Of a stretch of 64,000 bases of DNA, positions 15,805 through 24,381 are shown in pieces. The translations under genes were made by a program, and so were the position numbers. Below the pieces are notes generated by a model. It saw only the letters and a list, made by a program, of their open reading frames with translations. It did not search any database and was not told where the DNA came from. The stretch comes from Thermoguttaceae bacterium. GTDB lineage: Bacteria > Planctomycetota > Planctomycetia > Pirellulales > Thermoguttaceae. The DNA lies in contig JAFRAC010000015.1 of the NCBI GenBank assembly GCA_017405595.1, forward strand, positions 177,815 through 241,814. Reading direction: 5' to 3'. Numbering within the stretch: the first letter of the stretch is position 1; every line of letters begins with the position of its first letter.

Positions 15805-18302
15805 CGTTCTTCGCTTGTCATAAAATCGCGGTCGGTCAGGCGTTTCCCTTCGAGGATCGCCTGCCGCACACGCCTTTCGCGCTCGGCAAGCCGCCGGTAT
15901 TTTTCCTCCTGCCTGATCTCAACCGGGTCGGTCGGCTGCCAGTTCGGGTCTTCGCCGCGGTCCTGGCGGGCAAGCGCCTCGCCACCGCGCCGGATGATCG
16001 CCAGAGCTTCCTGATATTCAGGAGTCTTTTCCGCGCCGGCGGTATCCCCGTCTTTCACCAGCCGCTGGAGACAGGGGCTCAGTTCCGGCCGGTCGAACGA
16101 AACGCCGAATGTGACATCCCACTCGCTTGCGCCGGTGAGCGTTTCAAGGCGTTTAAGTTCGTCGATCGAGATTGGCGCCCGGCCGTAACGCCCTTCGCGG
16201 TACGAAGTGCCGTAAGTCGGATAATAGGGAGCGTTGATGTCGATCCAGGTCATGACCCGTTCGAAACTTTCGCGGTCGGTGTTCTTATCGAGCCAAAGCC
16301 CCATCGCTTTGCGCTGGCGGTCGATCATCGGATCGGGATGCCCGACCAGCAGAACTTTCCCGAGAACACTTTCGCGGGCGCCCCACTCGTACGCGGGAAG
16401 AAGGTTGTGCGGACCGGCTCCCGGCACGCGCACGAAATTCTTCATCCGCAGCTCCGAATACGATGTATTAAAAACAAGATTCCGGTCCCCCGCCAGGTTC
16501 AGTTTTGCGGCGGCGGGTTTCCCGTAATCGTGGCAGGCCACGCAATACTTGTCGAAAACCGGCTGAACCTCGGCCAGATAGCTGAACAGGCGCGCATCTC
16601 CGTACCAGGGTTCGAGCTTTTTGGTCTCGCCGGCAATCGACCTGGCCGAAAGATTGGCCGAGTCGGGCGCGCCGATCCGGTCTTCATGACAGCCGACACA
16701 CGCATTCGTCTCGCCGGGACGAGCCATAATGCCGCTGCGCATCGACTGGATCATCAGCTTGTCTTCGTCGAGCAGCTGAAAATAGAGGAACTTTTCGGCG
16801 GGCACTTCAAACGAAACGCTCCCGTCTTCACTGACCGGCACGTCGCCGAGGATCCGCTTGTTATTAAAATCGTCCCACGCCATCGCGGGCGCCTGGGTTC
16901 CCCTGTTGTCCCACCACTGCTGAGTCCAGTACCGTTTTTCGGGCGATTCGACCACCCGCAGATACTTGACACTGCCGGGCGCGACATTCTCCATTCCGAG
17001 CCCGGTATAGACATTGGAAACGACAAACGTGCCGGTCTGTTTTGTCAGATCGACCCGGCTGCCGATCACCGGGGGCGGCGCGGTCGGCACGATCGGCATC
17101 GGATCGTAACACGAGGCCGGATCGCGATGCAGGAGAGCGGTGTTTCCGTCGGTATCGAGCCCCCAGATTCCCATCTCAAGATTCTTTTCGTCGTGTATCA
17201 TTCCGGAAGCCAGAAAGAAATCGTCGGTGATCGGGAACGGGTCTTCAAATTTCCATTGCAGGCGCGAGTAGGTATCGTATTTCTGCTGTTCTTTCAACGG
17301 GTTTTCCCCCGGTTCGGCCGAGACCCAGTCCCGCGCCTCGGCGGGCCACGTTATCAGAACCGGGTCTTTCCCGTCAACACCGAGACGGCGATCGACCAAA
17401 GCGACCGCGCCCCACGGGCGGTCGTGGCAGGAACCGAACGTGCAGATAAAAACGGAATCGGAACCGGGAAGCGCCCGCGCGTCGAGCACGCCGCCGGGAG
17501 AAGCGGTGTTGTTCCCCCAGAAGATTTCATGTTTCGTGCCGTCGGGATTCGTCACCCAAACGCCCTGCGCGTCGCCGAAATTCCGGTCGACATATTCCCA
17601 GCGGTCGTAGATGATCCGGCCGTCGGCCAGAAGGCTCGGATGCCCTTCAAAGAGGGTGCTTTTGCCGATCTGCTCGATATTCGAGCCGTCGCTGTTCATC
17701 ACAAAAAGGTTTCCCATAATATGCCGGTTGCACATACAGTGTTTCGGCTGGCGGGTCGAAGAAAAGAGGATTCGCCCGTCGGGAAGGTAGATCGGGTCGA
17801 AATCGGAAATTCCCTCCAAAAAGGTAAGCTGGCGGAATCCGCCAATTCCCTCGGTTGAAGTTTCGGCTTCGAGGCGGATTGCCGGCCGGTCAAAGCCGAG
17901 GGTCATTTCGCCGATGTGGTAGGCGTCATCGGCCGATTTGCGGAACGAGAAAAGGACCCTGTTCCCGTCGAAACTGACCGTCGGGTCGCGCACGATCCCC
18001 TGCGGCAGTTCGAGGAGGGTTTTCACCTCGTCCGTCTCGGGAAACCAGACTTTCAGCGCCCCGCCGCCGGCGAAGCTCCCCTGATTGATTTCCCCCTTCT
18101 GAAAAAGCGTGGCGGTATTGTGGTGATCGGGCCGGTACTGCGGCCGGCTGACATAGAGAATCGGACCGGGCAATTCGGCGATCATCCCGCCGCGGACCGG
18201 GTCGGCATCGGCCTGGAGAGGCGATTCCCCGGCTCTGAGCGTAAAACAGCAAACTAAAAAAAACAAAGAGAGAGCCAATAGAAAATTCCGCACTGCCGTC
18301 AT
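15801..18302 (-). CDS. Secreted PD40 / HZS-alpha-like protein with two haem c motifs
   Basis: Starting at ATG 18302 (GAGGG site nine bases upstream; GTG 18311 is an alternative) gives 833 residues with a signal peptide (FLLALSLFFLVCCFTLRAG). The first 450 residues carry PD40/TolB-like blade motifs such as DPTVSFDGNRVLFSFRKS and DFDPIYLPDGRILFSSTRQ. The C-terminal half has CVGCHEDR (near residue 535) and CVACHDYG (near 588), both CxxCH haem c attachment sites. The overall plan resembles the hydrazine synthase alpha family that is widespread in planctomycetes. The family label does not imply hydrazine synthesis, because no partner subunits are here. It is periplasmic and translationally coupled to the flippase gene downstream. 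Confidence 0.82.
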   Translation of the reverse strand: MTAVRNFLLALSLFFLVCCFTLRAGESPLQADADPVRGGMIAELPGPILYVSRPQYRPDHHNTATLFQKGEINQGSFAGGGALKVWFPETDEVKTLLELPQGIVRDPTVSFDGNRVLFSFRKSADDAYHIGEMTLGFDRPAIRLEAETSTEGIGGFRQLTFLEGISDFDPIYLPDGRILFSSTRQPKHCMCNRHIMGNLFVMNSDGSNIEQIGKSTLFEGHPSLLADGRIIYDRWEYVDRNFGDAQGVWVTNPDGTKHEIFWGNNTASPGGVLDARALPGSDSVFICTFGSCHDRPWGAVALVDRRLGVDGKDPVLITWPAEARDWVSAEPGENPLKEQQKYDTYSRLQWKFEDPFPITDDFFLASGMIHDEKNLEMGIWGLDTDGNTALLHRDPASCYDPMPIVPTAPPPVIGSRVDLTKQTGTFVVSNVYTGLGMENVAPGSVKYLRVVESPEKRYWTQQWWDNRGTQAPAMAWDDFNNKRILGDVPVSEDGSVSFEVPAEKFLYFQLLDEDKLMIQSMRSGIMARPGETNACVGCHEDRIGAPDSANLSARSIAGETKKLEPWYGDARLFSYLAEVQPVFDKYCVACHDYGKPAAAKLNLAGDRNLVFNTSYSELRMKNFVRVPGAGPHNLLPAYEWGARESVLGKVLLVGHPDPMIDRQRKAMGLWLDKNTDRESFERVMTWIDINAPYYPTYGTSYREGRYGRAPISIDELKRLETLTGASEWDVTFGVSFDRPELSPCLQRLVKDGDTAGAEKTPEYQEALAIIRRGGEALARQDRGEDPNWQPTDPVEIRQEEKYRRLAERERRVRQAILEGKRLTDRDFMTSEER

Positions 18303-18465
18303 TGAAATCACCCTCGATTTGATGAAGGAACGAAAGAAAGGGGCACGTCTGAACCCGTGATCGTTTAGAGCCCATTATAGAGAGAATTATTCAGAAATTC
18401 CAGTGGACGGGAAGGTACAATAATCCCCAAAATCTTAACGGGTTTGACCCTGCGGCGGTTGCCGG
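18206..18465. repeat. Direct repeat, left copy (5' end and promoter of haem gene)
   Basis: Bases 18206-18465 match 28595-28857 in the same orientation. Over the first 160 bases only about nine to ten differences are visible; the match weakens further out. The left copy is the intact start codon, signal-peptide region, leader and promoter of the haem protein gene. Confidence 0.9.
18374..18402 (-). promoter_or_regulatory. Promoter of the PD40/haem gene
   Basis: On the minus strand TGGAAT (18402-18397) and TATAAT (18379-18374) are 17 bases apart. Transcription would start about 65 bases before the ATG at 18302. Confidence 0.5.
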
Positions 18466-18956
18466 AACCGTTACCGTCCCGGCCGTTAGAGGATTTTTTA
18501 AAACTGCCCCCTGTTTTGAGCCGTTGGAAGATCGGCGCCTTTCAGCCATGACGGCGAATGGGACCGCGGCGGCGATGCCCGGTTCTCTTGCGCCGAGGGA
18601 GCGGCATAATGCGGCAAGCGTTTTCGGGAGGCTCATCTTGATCATCTTGCAGAGGCCGGCCGTTACGGATAAAATGAACCCGTTGGTCCAGTGTGACGTC
18701 GGCTGCTTCCGTGCGTTCATCCGGTCCCCTTTTGTCTATGGATCGGTTTGTTTATCCCTATGAATGCGTATCAGAGCTGCCGGATCCCTGAGATCATCGA
18801 GTTTTCCCAAAACCCCGAAAAACTTGGAAAGTCCGGTTTATCGGTAAAATGCAAGATTGACAGACAAGGGTTGATTTCGGGAGCTTTCCTGCCGATAAAA
18901 CGGGATTCTTCGACAGAAGGTATCTGTTTTTTTAGAAGAATCAAGAAGAAGATATA
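18466..18956. other. Left island junction, no confident gene
   Basis: This 490-base stretch follows the left direct repeat. Short open frames at 18391-18720 (minus) and 18748-18957 (plus) show no recognisable domain. A possible promoter for the glycosyltransferase is TTGATT at 18871 with GATAAA at 18894. A 17-base block around 18889-18905 (CCTGCCGATAAA followed by A/G and CGGG) recurs in inverted orientation near 28959-28975. Confidence 0.4.
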
Positions 18957-20048
18957 ATGAAGATTGCGGTTGTCGACTTAGCGTCAAACAATGGCGGCGC
19001 ATTAACCATCACAAAAAGTTTTTTTGAATATATAGCTGCCGGAAATGCCCCTTCTCACGAGTGGTACTATATCATTGCAAACCAGATCCTGAACGAAACA
19101 CCTTTTGTAAACATTGTCCGTTTTCCCGATGCGGGCAATGGATTTATACGCAGATCCGTCGTAAAGCATATCAGGATTAACCGTTTTATACGAAAAAACC
19201 GGATTGATGCGGCAGTCTTCATGGACAACATGGGCATCGCAGGCTGTCCTGTTCCGCAATTCGTGTATTTACATCAGTCTCTTCCCTTTCAGAAAACCAA
19301 AAATTTCAGTTTTCTCAAGAGAGAGGAAAGGGAATTTGCCATACGGCAGCATCTGCAGGGCTCAATGATTAAAAGGTCCATTTCATCAAGCGCTTGTGTT
19401 TTTGTTCAGACGGAATGGATGAAAAAAGCCGTTCTGGATCAGGTTAAGAATGTTCATGTTGTTAACATCGGGTATCCCCAATCTCCGGCACAAGAAGGTT
19501 CGGAAGGGGCCGATATCTTAAGTAAAGATTTTTTTTACCCGTGCAGCCCGTTAATCTACAAAAACATACCGGTGATTATTAAAGCGGTCAATGCGCTTCG
19601 TGAGCTTGCCTATTCGTTTCATTTTTATACGACGTTGACGGAAGAAGAACTTAAAACATTAGGCAGGACCGACACAATTGACAAAGGTGTTTTTGTGTGT
19701 CTGGGCAGAATCCCGAACGAAAGAGTTCGTCAGTTATATAAAAAGACAACATTGGTTTTTCCTTCCTATATCGAATCTCTCGGGCTGCCTCTGGTCGAAG
19801 CGAGGGATACAGGGTGCTGGATTATCGCTTCCGATTGCGCGTTTTCGCATGAAATCCTTGATTCCTATCCGAATAAAGACTATTTTCAGCCTTTCGATGA
19901 GAAAGAATTAATGAAACACATGAAAAATGTTCTCGACGGAACAGTTTCACTCAAGAAGACAAAAAGCCTGCGCCGGGAAATATGCTGGGAGAATTTGGTG
20001 GGATGTATTCAAGAAAGAATGGTAAACGACGCCAACCGGCAGAATTGA
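18957..20048 (+). CDS. Glycosyltransferase, GT-B fold (family 4-like)
   Basis: The 363-residue protein has a weak N-terminal Rossmann half and a clear GT4-type C-terminal half. This includes FFYPCSPLIYKNIPVIIKAV, FVCLGRIPNERVRQLYKKTTLVFPSYIESLGLPLVEARDTGCWIIASDC and HEILDSYPNKDYFQPFDEKELMKHM. The ESLGLPLVEA segment corresponds to the E-x7-E nucleotide-sugar motif. It would transfer a sugar from a nucleotide donor to a glycan acceptor at the cytosolic membrane face. Codon use is AT-richer than in the flanking genes (many AAA, ATT, TTT), which suggests foreign origin. It converges on the acyl operon. The 225 bases after it hold nothing recognisable. Confidence 0.85.
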   Translation: MKIAVVDLASNNGGALTITKSFFEYIAAGNAPSHEWYYIIANQILNETPFVNIVRFPDAGNGFIRRSVVKHIRINRFIRKNRIDAAVFMDNMGIAGCPVPQFVYLHQSLPFQKTKNFSFLKREEREFAIRQHLQGSMIKRSISSSACVFVQTEWMKKAVLDQVKNVHVVNIGYPQSPAQEGSEGADILSKDFFYPCSPLIYKNIPVIIKAVNALRELAYSFHFYTTLTEEELKTLGRTDTIDKGVFVCLGRIPNERVRQLYKKTTLVFPSYIESLGLPLVEARDTGCWIIASDCAFSHEILDSYPNKDYFQPFDEKELMKHMKNVLDGTVSLKKTKSLRREICWENLVGCIQERMVNDANRQN

Positions 20049-20273
20049 TCCGGCCGTGCCTGGTATCTTTCGCAAATTCCTTTTGACCGCCCGCTGACGT
20101 TCAGCGGCCCGAAGGCAAATTCGACCTGTTCCGGATTCTTCTTGCACATGCCGGCGTCGGCGCGCCTGACCGTCCGGAACCGGCCCGGCCGCCTGCGTCT
20201 TCAATGCTCCGGCAATCAGCTAATCCCCCTGCGGACAGGCGCCGCACACGTTGAAAACCGTCGGCGGCGCCGC

Positions 20274-21407
20274 TTACACCCAGCAGCTGTCGCCGTCGAA
20301 GGGGCCGTAGAACCATCCGTCATCGGCAAGGCGGGGGGTGTCTTTTTTCAATTGCTTGTCCTTAAACCTGACAAAAAATGTGTTGCTGCCATGGGACAAA
20401 CGCCTTTTCCCGGTCAGATATGCCGCGATCAGCGGCTGAACCTTCTCTTCGAAACCGACAAGTTCGACGAGAAACCCCTTTTTCTCCGCCGCAAAGAGGA
20501 TCGCATCCCGTAAGAGATCGCCGAGAACATCCTGATTTTTGCGGAGTGCGATCCAGTCCACAACACGGTAAAGTGAACCCGCTTCATTCCGGCGTCTTTC
20601 GAGGGTGATCTCTCCCTGAAGGCGGCCGGTTTTGTCGAAACGGCCTAAAATTGTATATCTTCCCGTTTTTAAGCCTTTTCCGAATGTCCATTCGAGGACA
20701 TCGGTGCGGCGTGAGGTTAGGAGTCCCTGGTTGCCGGCAAGGAGCTCTTCCCAAAACAGATCAAAAATGTCCGGGTCGATCCGTTGTATCTGGCGGGAAA
20801 TGAACGTTGTCTTCTCCGGAGGAAGCGAAGGGGCACGGAATGGAGAAAAGAGCGAAAAAAGAGGTGCTGCCAAAAATGACGCCCATTTCCGGACCAGTAG
20901 GGGAATACGGCTGGAAATCCGAAGTTTACCCGACGCATAAAGAAGATAGGAATGTGTCGAAAGAACGCGAAAACGGCAGAATTCACATGACGGGGGGCCG
21001 GGAAGGGAACGAAGGATTTTATTGATCTGGGCGCTTTTTTTATTTGCGGTATTTGCAAGGTTCAGATTATAGCACGGTTGGTCGAAAAGGGTGTAAATCA
21101 AATTAGGCAAAGCTTCCTTTTCCCCCTCTTTGAGGTAAAGAGTGCCGCCGATACAGGCCAGGAGCATCTCCTGTTTAAGCCAAAGTTCGCGGCAAACCGA
21201 TTCTGTAAAACCGATGGGTTTGCCGCGATCCCTCAGCAAAAAGGCGCAAGCCCCGGCTTCCTGCCGATGCCGGAGGTAATCGGGATTTTGAAAGTTTCTG
21301 AGGAAACGTTCCTGAGTGTAATCTTGAAAATGCAAAGTGCTTTTCAAGAGTTCAAGAACCTCTTCCGCCTCTGTCTCGAGCGCCGGAGAAATGGTTATTT
21401 CATTCAC
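20274..21407 (-). CDS. GNAT-like acyltransferase of the acyl-transfer island
   Basis: The 377-residue protein has an N-terminal GNAT-type half: ISPALETEAEEVLELLKSTL, FLLRDRGKPIGFTESVCRELW and MLLACIGGTLYLKEGEKEALPNLIYTLF. A second half has WTFGKGLKTGRYTILGRFDKTGRLQGEITLER and a C-terminal WFYGPFDGDSCWV tail, so it looks like a duplicated or FemAB-like acyltransferase fold. It is the last gene of the leftward operon, 14 bases after the ACP gene. This suggests that it transfers the acyl group built by the operon to an amine or sugar. Sequence similarity to known GNATs is weak, so the call is moderate. Confidence 0.6.
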   Translation of the reverse strand: MNEITISPALETEAEEVLELLKSTLHFQDYTQERFLRNFQNPDYLRHRQEAGACAFLLRDRGKPIGFTESVCRELWLKQEMLLACIGGTLYLKEGEKEALPNLIYTLFDQPCYNLNLANTANKKSAQINKILRSLPGPPSCEFCRFRVLSTHSYLLYASGKLRISSRIPLLVRKWASFLAAPLFSLFSPFRAPSLPPEKTTFISRQIQRIDPDIFDLFWEELLAGNQGLLTSRRTDVLEWTFGKGLKTGRYTILGRFDKTGRLQGEITLERRRNEAGSLYRVVDWIALRKNQDVLGDLLRDAILFAAEKKGFLVELVGFEEKVQPLIAAYLTGKRRLSHGSNTFFVRFKDKQLKKDTPRLADDGWFYGPFDGDSCWV

Positions 21408-21421
21408 CGAATGATCATCCT

Positions 21422-21658
21422 TTATTTGGGGGTGACTGATTGAACTTCCCGGAACAGGTCAAGCAACGTTTCCGATGTGCGGATGTCATCACCTTTGATG
21501 CGGACACCGTATTCGTCTTCAATCATGGCGACGAGGGAAAGGGCAATCAGCGAAGACCATTCGGGAAGTTCTTTGAATTTTGTCTCCGGTGTGAAAGCTG
21601 AAGGATCGGTATCGAAAAAAAGATCGGCGACATTTTTCACAAAATCTTCAATATTCAT
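21422..21658 (-). CDS. Acyl carrier protein (second ACP of the island)
   Basis: The AAAGGAG site seven bases before ATG 21658 fixes the start and gives 78 residues; an upstream ATG at 21703 is poorer. The sequence is acidic and helical: MNIEDFVKNVADLFFDTDPS, then FKELPEWSSLIALSLVAMIEDEYGVRI. The second serine of EWSSLIAL is the predicted 4'-phosphopantetheine site at the start of helix II. It would carry acyl intermediates for the neighbouring KAS III and reductases. It lies between the FabG-like SDR gene and the GNAT-like gene. Confidence 0.85.
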   Translation of the reverse strand: MNIEDFVKNVADLFFDTDPSAFTPETKFKELPEWSSLIALSLVAMIEDEYGVRIKGDDIRTSETLLDLFREVQSVTPK

Positions 21659-21784
21659 ATGAACTCCTTTGAAAGATAGCAAATTTCCTTGTCGGTTATC
21701 CAAATGCCTTGTTCCGGCATCGGCTTTTCAGGCATCCGCCGCACTTGACGTTCCCGCCGGTGTCATCGGTATTCAGATCATCAG

Positions 21785-22537
21785 TCAACGCCCCCCATCG
21801 ACGCGCAGGACTTCTCCCGTGATAAAGGAGGACATATTTGAAGCCAAAAAGAGGAGAGCATCGGCAACTTCCTCCGGTTTTCCCGGCCGTTTCAAGAGGG
21901 TGGCTTCGACAGTCTGCTGAATAAAACTCTCTTTGACGGACCGAACCATTTCTGTCTCGACGAGTCCGGGCGCCACGGCGTTAACCCGAATGTGAAATGG
22001 GGCTAATTCTCTGGCAAGCTTTTTGACGGCGGCGACGAGAGCGGCTTTACTCGCCGAATATTCAAATGTGGCGGTATCGCCATCCAGGTTTAATCCGGCA
22101 ACAGAGGCCAGAAATAAAATGACACCGTCTTTTTGCCTTATCATGCATCGGGAAACAAGCTGTGTTAGGAATATTGCGGAAATAAAATTGGTCTGCATGA
22201 CGTCACGCACCTGCTGGATCGGCGTCATTGGGAAAAGACGGCTTTCCGGAAGAATGCCCGCGTTGTTGACGAGAATGTCAATCGGCTTTTTATGCTGTAA
22301 TATTTCTTTGAAACCCGCTTTAACCGCATCTTCATCGTTTAAGTCAAATCCAATCGGATGAATTTCAACCCCGTATTTCGAAGCGGTTTCAGCGGCGCTG
22401 GACTGAAATTCCGGCGTCATCGAACGAACATGGGCCCAGATGCTGGCTCCGTGGGAAGCGAACTTTTCGAGAGTCGCCCGTCCTATCCCCTTCCGGCAAC
22501 CCGTAATGAGAACATGCTTATTTTCCAAGAGTTTCAT
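21785..22537 (-). CDS. SDR oxidoreductase, FabG-like (second of pair)
   Basis: A GGAG site supports ATG 22537 and a 250-residue product. Motifs are the NAD(P)-binding TGCRKGIGRATLEKF, DILVNNAGILPESRLF, and the catalytic YSASKAALVAAVKKLA (Tyr-x3-Lys) after a LFLASVAG serine motif, followed by RVNAVAPGLVETEM and ITGEVLRVDGGR. It resembles 3-oxoacyl-ACP reductases. In this operon it probably reduces a beta-keto acyl-ACP made by KAS III, or an aldehyde from the LuxC-like enzyme. A 126-base gap separates it from the ACP gene; the other junctions in the operon are tighter. Confidence 0.88.
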   Translation of the reverse strand: MKLLENKHVLITGCRKGIGRATLEKFASHGASIWAHVRSMTPEFQSSAAETASKYGVEIHPIGFDLNDEDAVKAGFKEILQHKKPIDILVNNAGILPESRLFPMTPIQQVRDVMQTNFISAIFLTQLVSRCMIRQKDGVILFLASVAGLNLDGDTATFEYSASKAALVAAVKKLARELAPFHIRVNAVAPGLVETEMVRSVKESFIQQTVEATLLKRPGKPEEVADALLFLASNMSSFITGEVLRVDGGR

Positions 22538-22553
22538 CGTTTCAGCTCCGCTT

Positions 22554-23306
22554 TCATAATAGAGTAAACCCGCCGTCAATGACCAAGCCCGCTCCCGTCG
22601 TAAACGAGCTTGCGTCGGAAAGAAAATAGAGTATCCCCCAGGCGATTTCCTGCGGTTGGGCGTATCGTTTCAGCGGATAATTCAACCGATCTGCGGCTAA
22701 TTGCTCTTCGGAAATGGAAATGCCGTAAATGAGCGGTGTTTCGGTCATTCCCGGCAGGACCGTATTGACCCGAATCTTCTGCGGGGCCAATTCCACTGCC
22801 ATTGATTTCACGGCTGCCGACAGGGCGCCCTTGGATGCCGCATAGGCGGAATTCCCAACATGACCGGTGATAGGCCCCTCAATTGAAGTAATAAACACAA
22901 TGGAACCATTCTTGTTGACTTTCCGCTTTTTAACCAGGGTGCGGGTCAGCAGAAAAGGGGCAAAGAAATTGGTTTTAAAGAGTGAATCGAGCCCTTTGTC
23001 GGAAATGAAGGAGAAGGGGACAATTTTATTGACACCCGCGGAATGAACGATGCCGTCGAGCTGCGGGACTTCGCTTGTCACCTCAGACAGCGTTTCCGGA
23101 GATGTTAAATCACCGGCAAAACAGATATGGCCGTCGCCTTCGAGGTTATTTCTCGTTTCTGTAAGGCGTTCCTGATTCCTTCCAAGGAGAATAAGCCGCG
23201 CACCCATCCGTGAGGCCTCAATGGCGGTTGCGCGCCCGATTCCTGAGGAGGCTCCGGTGATCAGGATCGTTTTTCCTTCGATTTGAAACGGGTTATAGGT
23301 CATCAT
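22554..23306 (-). CDS. SDR oxidoreductase, FabG-like (first of pair)
   Basis: ATG ATG codons at 23306/23303 immediately follow the KAS III stop, giving about 250 residues. It has TGASSGIGRATAIEASRMGARLILLGRN, LDGIVHSAGVNKI, IVFITSIEGPITG, the catalytic YAASKGALSAAVKSMA and RVNTVLPGMTETPLI. The end is typical FabG (FTTGAGLVIDGGFTLL). Cofactor preference is likely NADPH because of the Arg after the second strand (GRN). Two non-identical reductases in one operon suggest separate substrates, for example a keto-acyl and an aldehyde. It is 16 bases from the next SDR gene. Confidence 0.88.
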   Translation of the reverse strand: MMTYNPFQIEGKTILITGASSGIGRATAIEASRMGARLILLGRNQERLTETRNNLEGDGHICFAGDLTSPETLSEVTSEVPQLDGIVHSAGVNKIVPFSFISDKGLDSLFKTNFFAPFLLTRTLVKKRKVNKNGSIVFITSIEGPITGHVGNSAYAASKGALSAAVKSMAVELAPQKIRVNTVLPGMTETPLIYGISISEEQLAADRLNYPLKRYAQPQEIAWGILYFLSDASSFTTGAGLVIDGGFTLL

Positions 23307-23307
23307 C

Positions 23308-24372
23308 TTATTTTTCCTCGCAGATGATTGGAGCCAGGCATGTGATTCTGCTGGTTTTAAAACAAAGTCCGCCCCAGCAAAGGCCAACGCCGAAAGCGCA
23401 GGCAAGGGACGTTAGGGATTTCGTCTGGTAATCCTCACGATGCTGTGTCAGAAGAGTGAGCGGAATTGACGCGCTGCTTGTATTGCCGTAATCGGCAAGA
23501 GAGTATGGCACTTTCGACGGATCAATATTAAGCTTTTTGCGGATCCTTTCGATCATATAGCGATTCGCCTGGTGAAAGAGAAAATAGTCGATGGCGTCTT
23601 CGGTTAAATTGAAATGTGAATAGATTTCTTTAATGCATTGTTCGGCTCTGAAGCTGGAAAACGCAAAGACTTCCATTCCGTCGATCTTGCAATCGATACC
23701 GCGGCGTTTGATGCCGCGTCCGTATTCAACAGGATCAAGAGAATTGCTTGCAAACGGCCGCCGCATTCCGCCGTCCGGAATGATAATGGCCTGATAATTT
23801 TTCCCCTCTGTTCCGAAATTGAAGAAAAGGGGATCAGCGCTTGGGTCATATTCAAGGGCCGTAACAGACACCGCATCGCCGAAAAGCGGACGTAATTCTT
23901 TGTCTTCCGGATTCTCCGTCGCTGTTGTCGTGTCTCCGGCAATGAGAAGCCCGCGCCGCAATTCGCCTGTCGACATCAGCGAAGAGATCACCGACATTCC
24001 GTGTACCCAGCCCGTACAGCCATAGGGGATGTCGGCAGTATACACCGTCTCGTTCAGTTCAAGCCGATCCTGTAAAATGCAGGAAGTCGAAGGGGTAATA
24101 TAATCGCGCGTCGAAGATGCAAAGATAAGCACATCGACAGAACGGGGGGTCCAGCCAAGTGACTGCATCAGGGAGCGCGCCGCCGGAATGGAAAGATCGG
24201 AAGAGGTTGTTCCGGGCCCCACGACACGGCGGCGTGCAATTCCCGTCGATTTAATGACTTTTTCGGCTTCTCCCTCTTTAAAAAAAGGCAGACCGAGATT
24301 CTCTTCAACACGCTCGGGAACAGCAGCGGCGAATCCGCGAACAGCAACGTGAGGGATCGTTAGGAATGACAT
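23308..24372 (-). CDS. 3-oxoacyl-ACP synthase III (KAS III / FabH-like)
   Basis: The 354-residue thiolase-fold enzyme keeps the full KAS III triad: Cys119 in DIPYGCTGW, His267 in FLFHQANRYMIERI and Asn297 in DYGNTSSASIP. VLIFASSTRDYITPSTSCILQ and GLLIAGDTTTATENPEDKELRPLFGDAVS are typical of the family. It condenses an acyl starter with malonyl-ACP, or catalyses related ester/thioester transfers. Lying between the LuxC-like gene (9 bases away) and the FabG-like gene (1 base), it implies a single two-carbon extension rather than full fatty-acid synthesis, since no KAS I/II, dehydratase or enoyl reductase is encoded here. Confidence 0.93.
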   Translation of the reverse strand: MSFLTIPHVAVRGFAAAVPERVEENLGLPFFKEGEAEKVIKSTGIARRRVVGPGTTSSDLSIPAARSLMQSLGWTPRSVDVLIFASSTRDYITPSTSCILQDRLELNETVYTADIPYGCTGWVHGMSVISSLMSTGELRRGLLIAGDTTTATENPEDKELRPLFGDAVSVTALEYDPSADPLFFNFGTEGKNYQAIIIPDGGMRRPFASNSLDPVEYGRGIKRRGIDCKIDGMEVFAFSSFRAEQCIKEIYSHFNLTEDAIDYFLFHQANRYMIERIRKKLNIDPSKVPYSLADYGNTSSASIPLTLLTQHREDYQTKSLTSLACAFGVGLCWGGLCFKTSRITCLAPIICEEK

Positions 24373-24381
24373 AAGCGGCTT

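Noticed and set aside
15801..18302. True hydrazine synthase (anammox)
   Set aside because: Only the alpha-like architecture is seen; beta/gamma subunits and other anammox genes are missing, and the family is widespread in non-anammox planctomycetes.
18391..18720. 109-codon minus-strand frame as a transposase remnant
   Set aside because: No DDE, tyrosine-recombinase or other transposase motif could be recognised, and there are no terminal inverted repeats.
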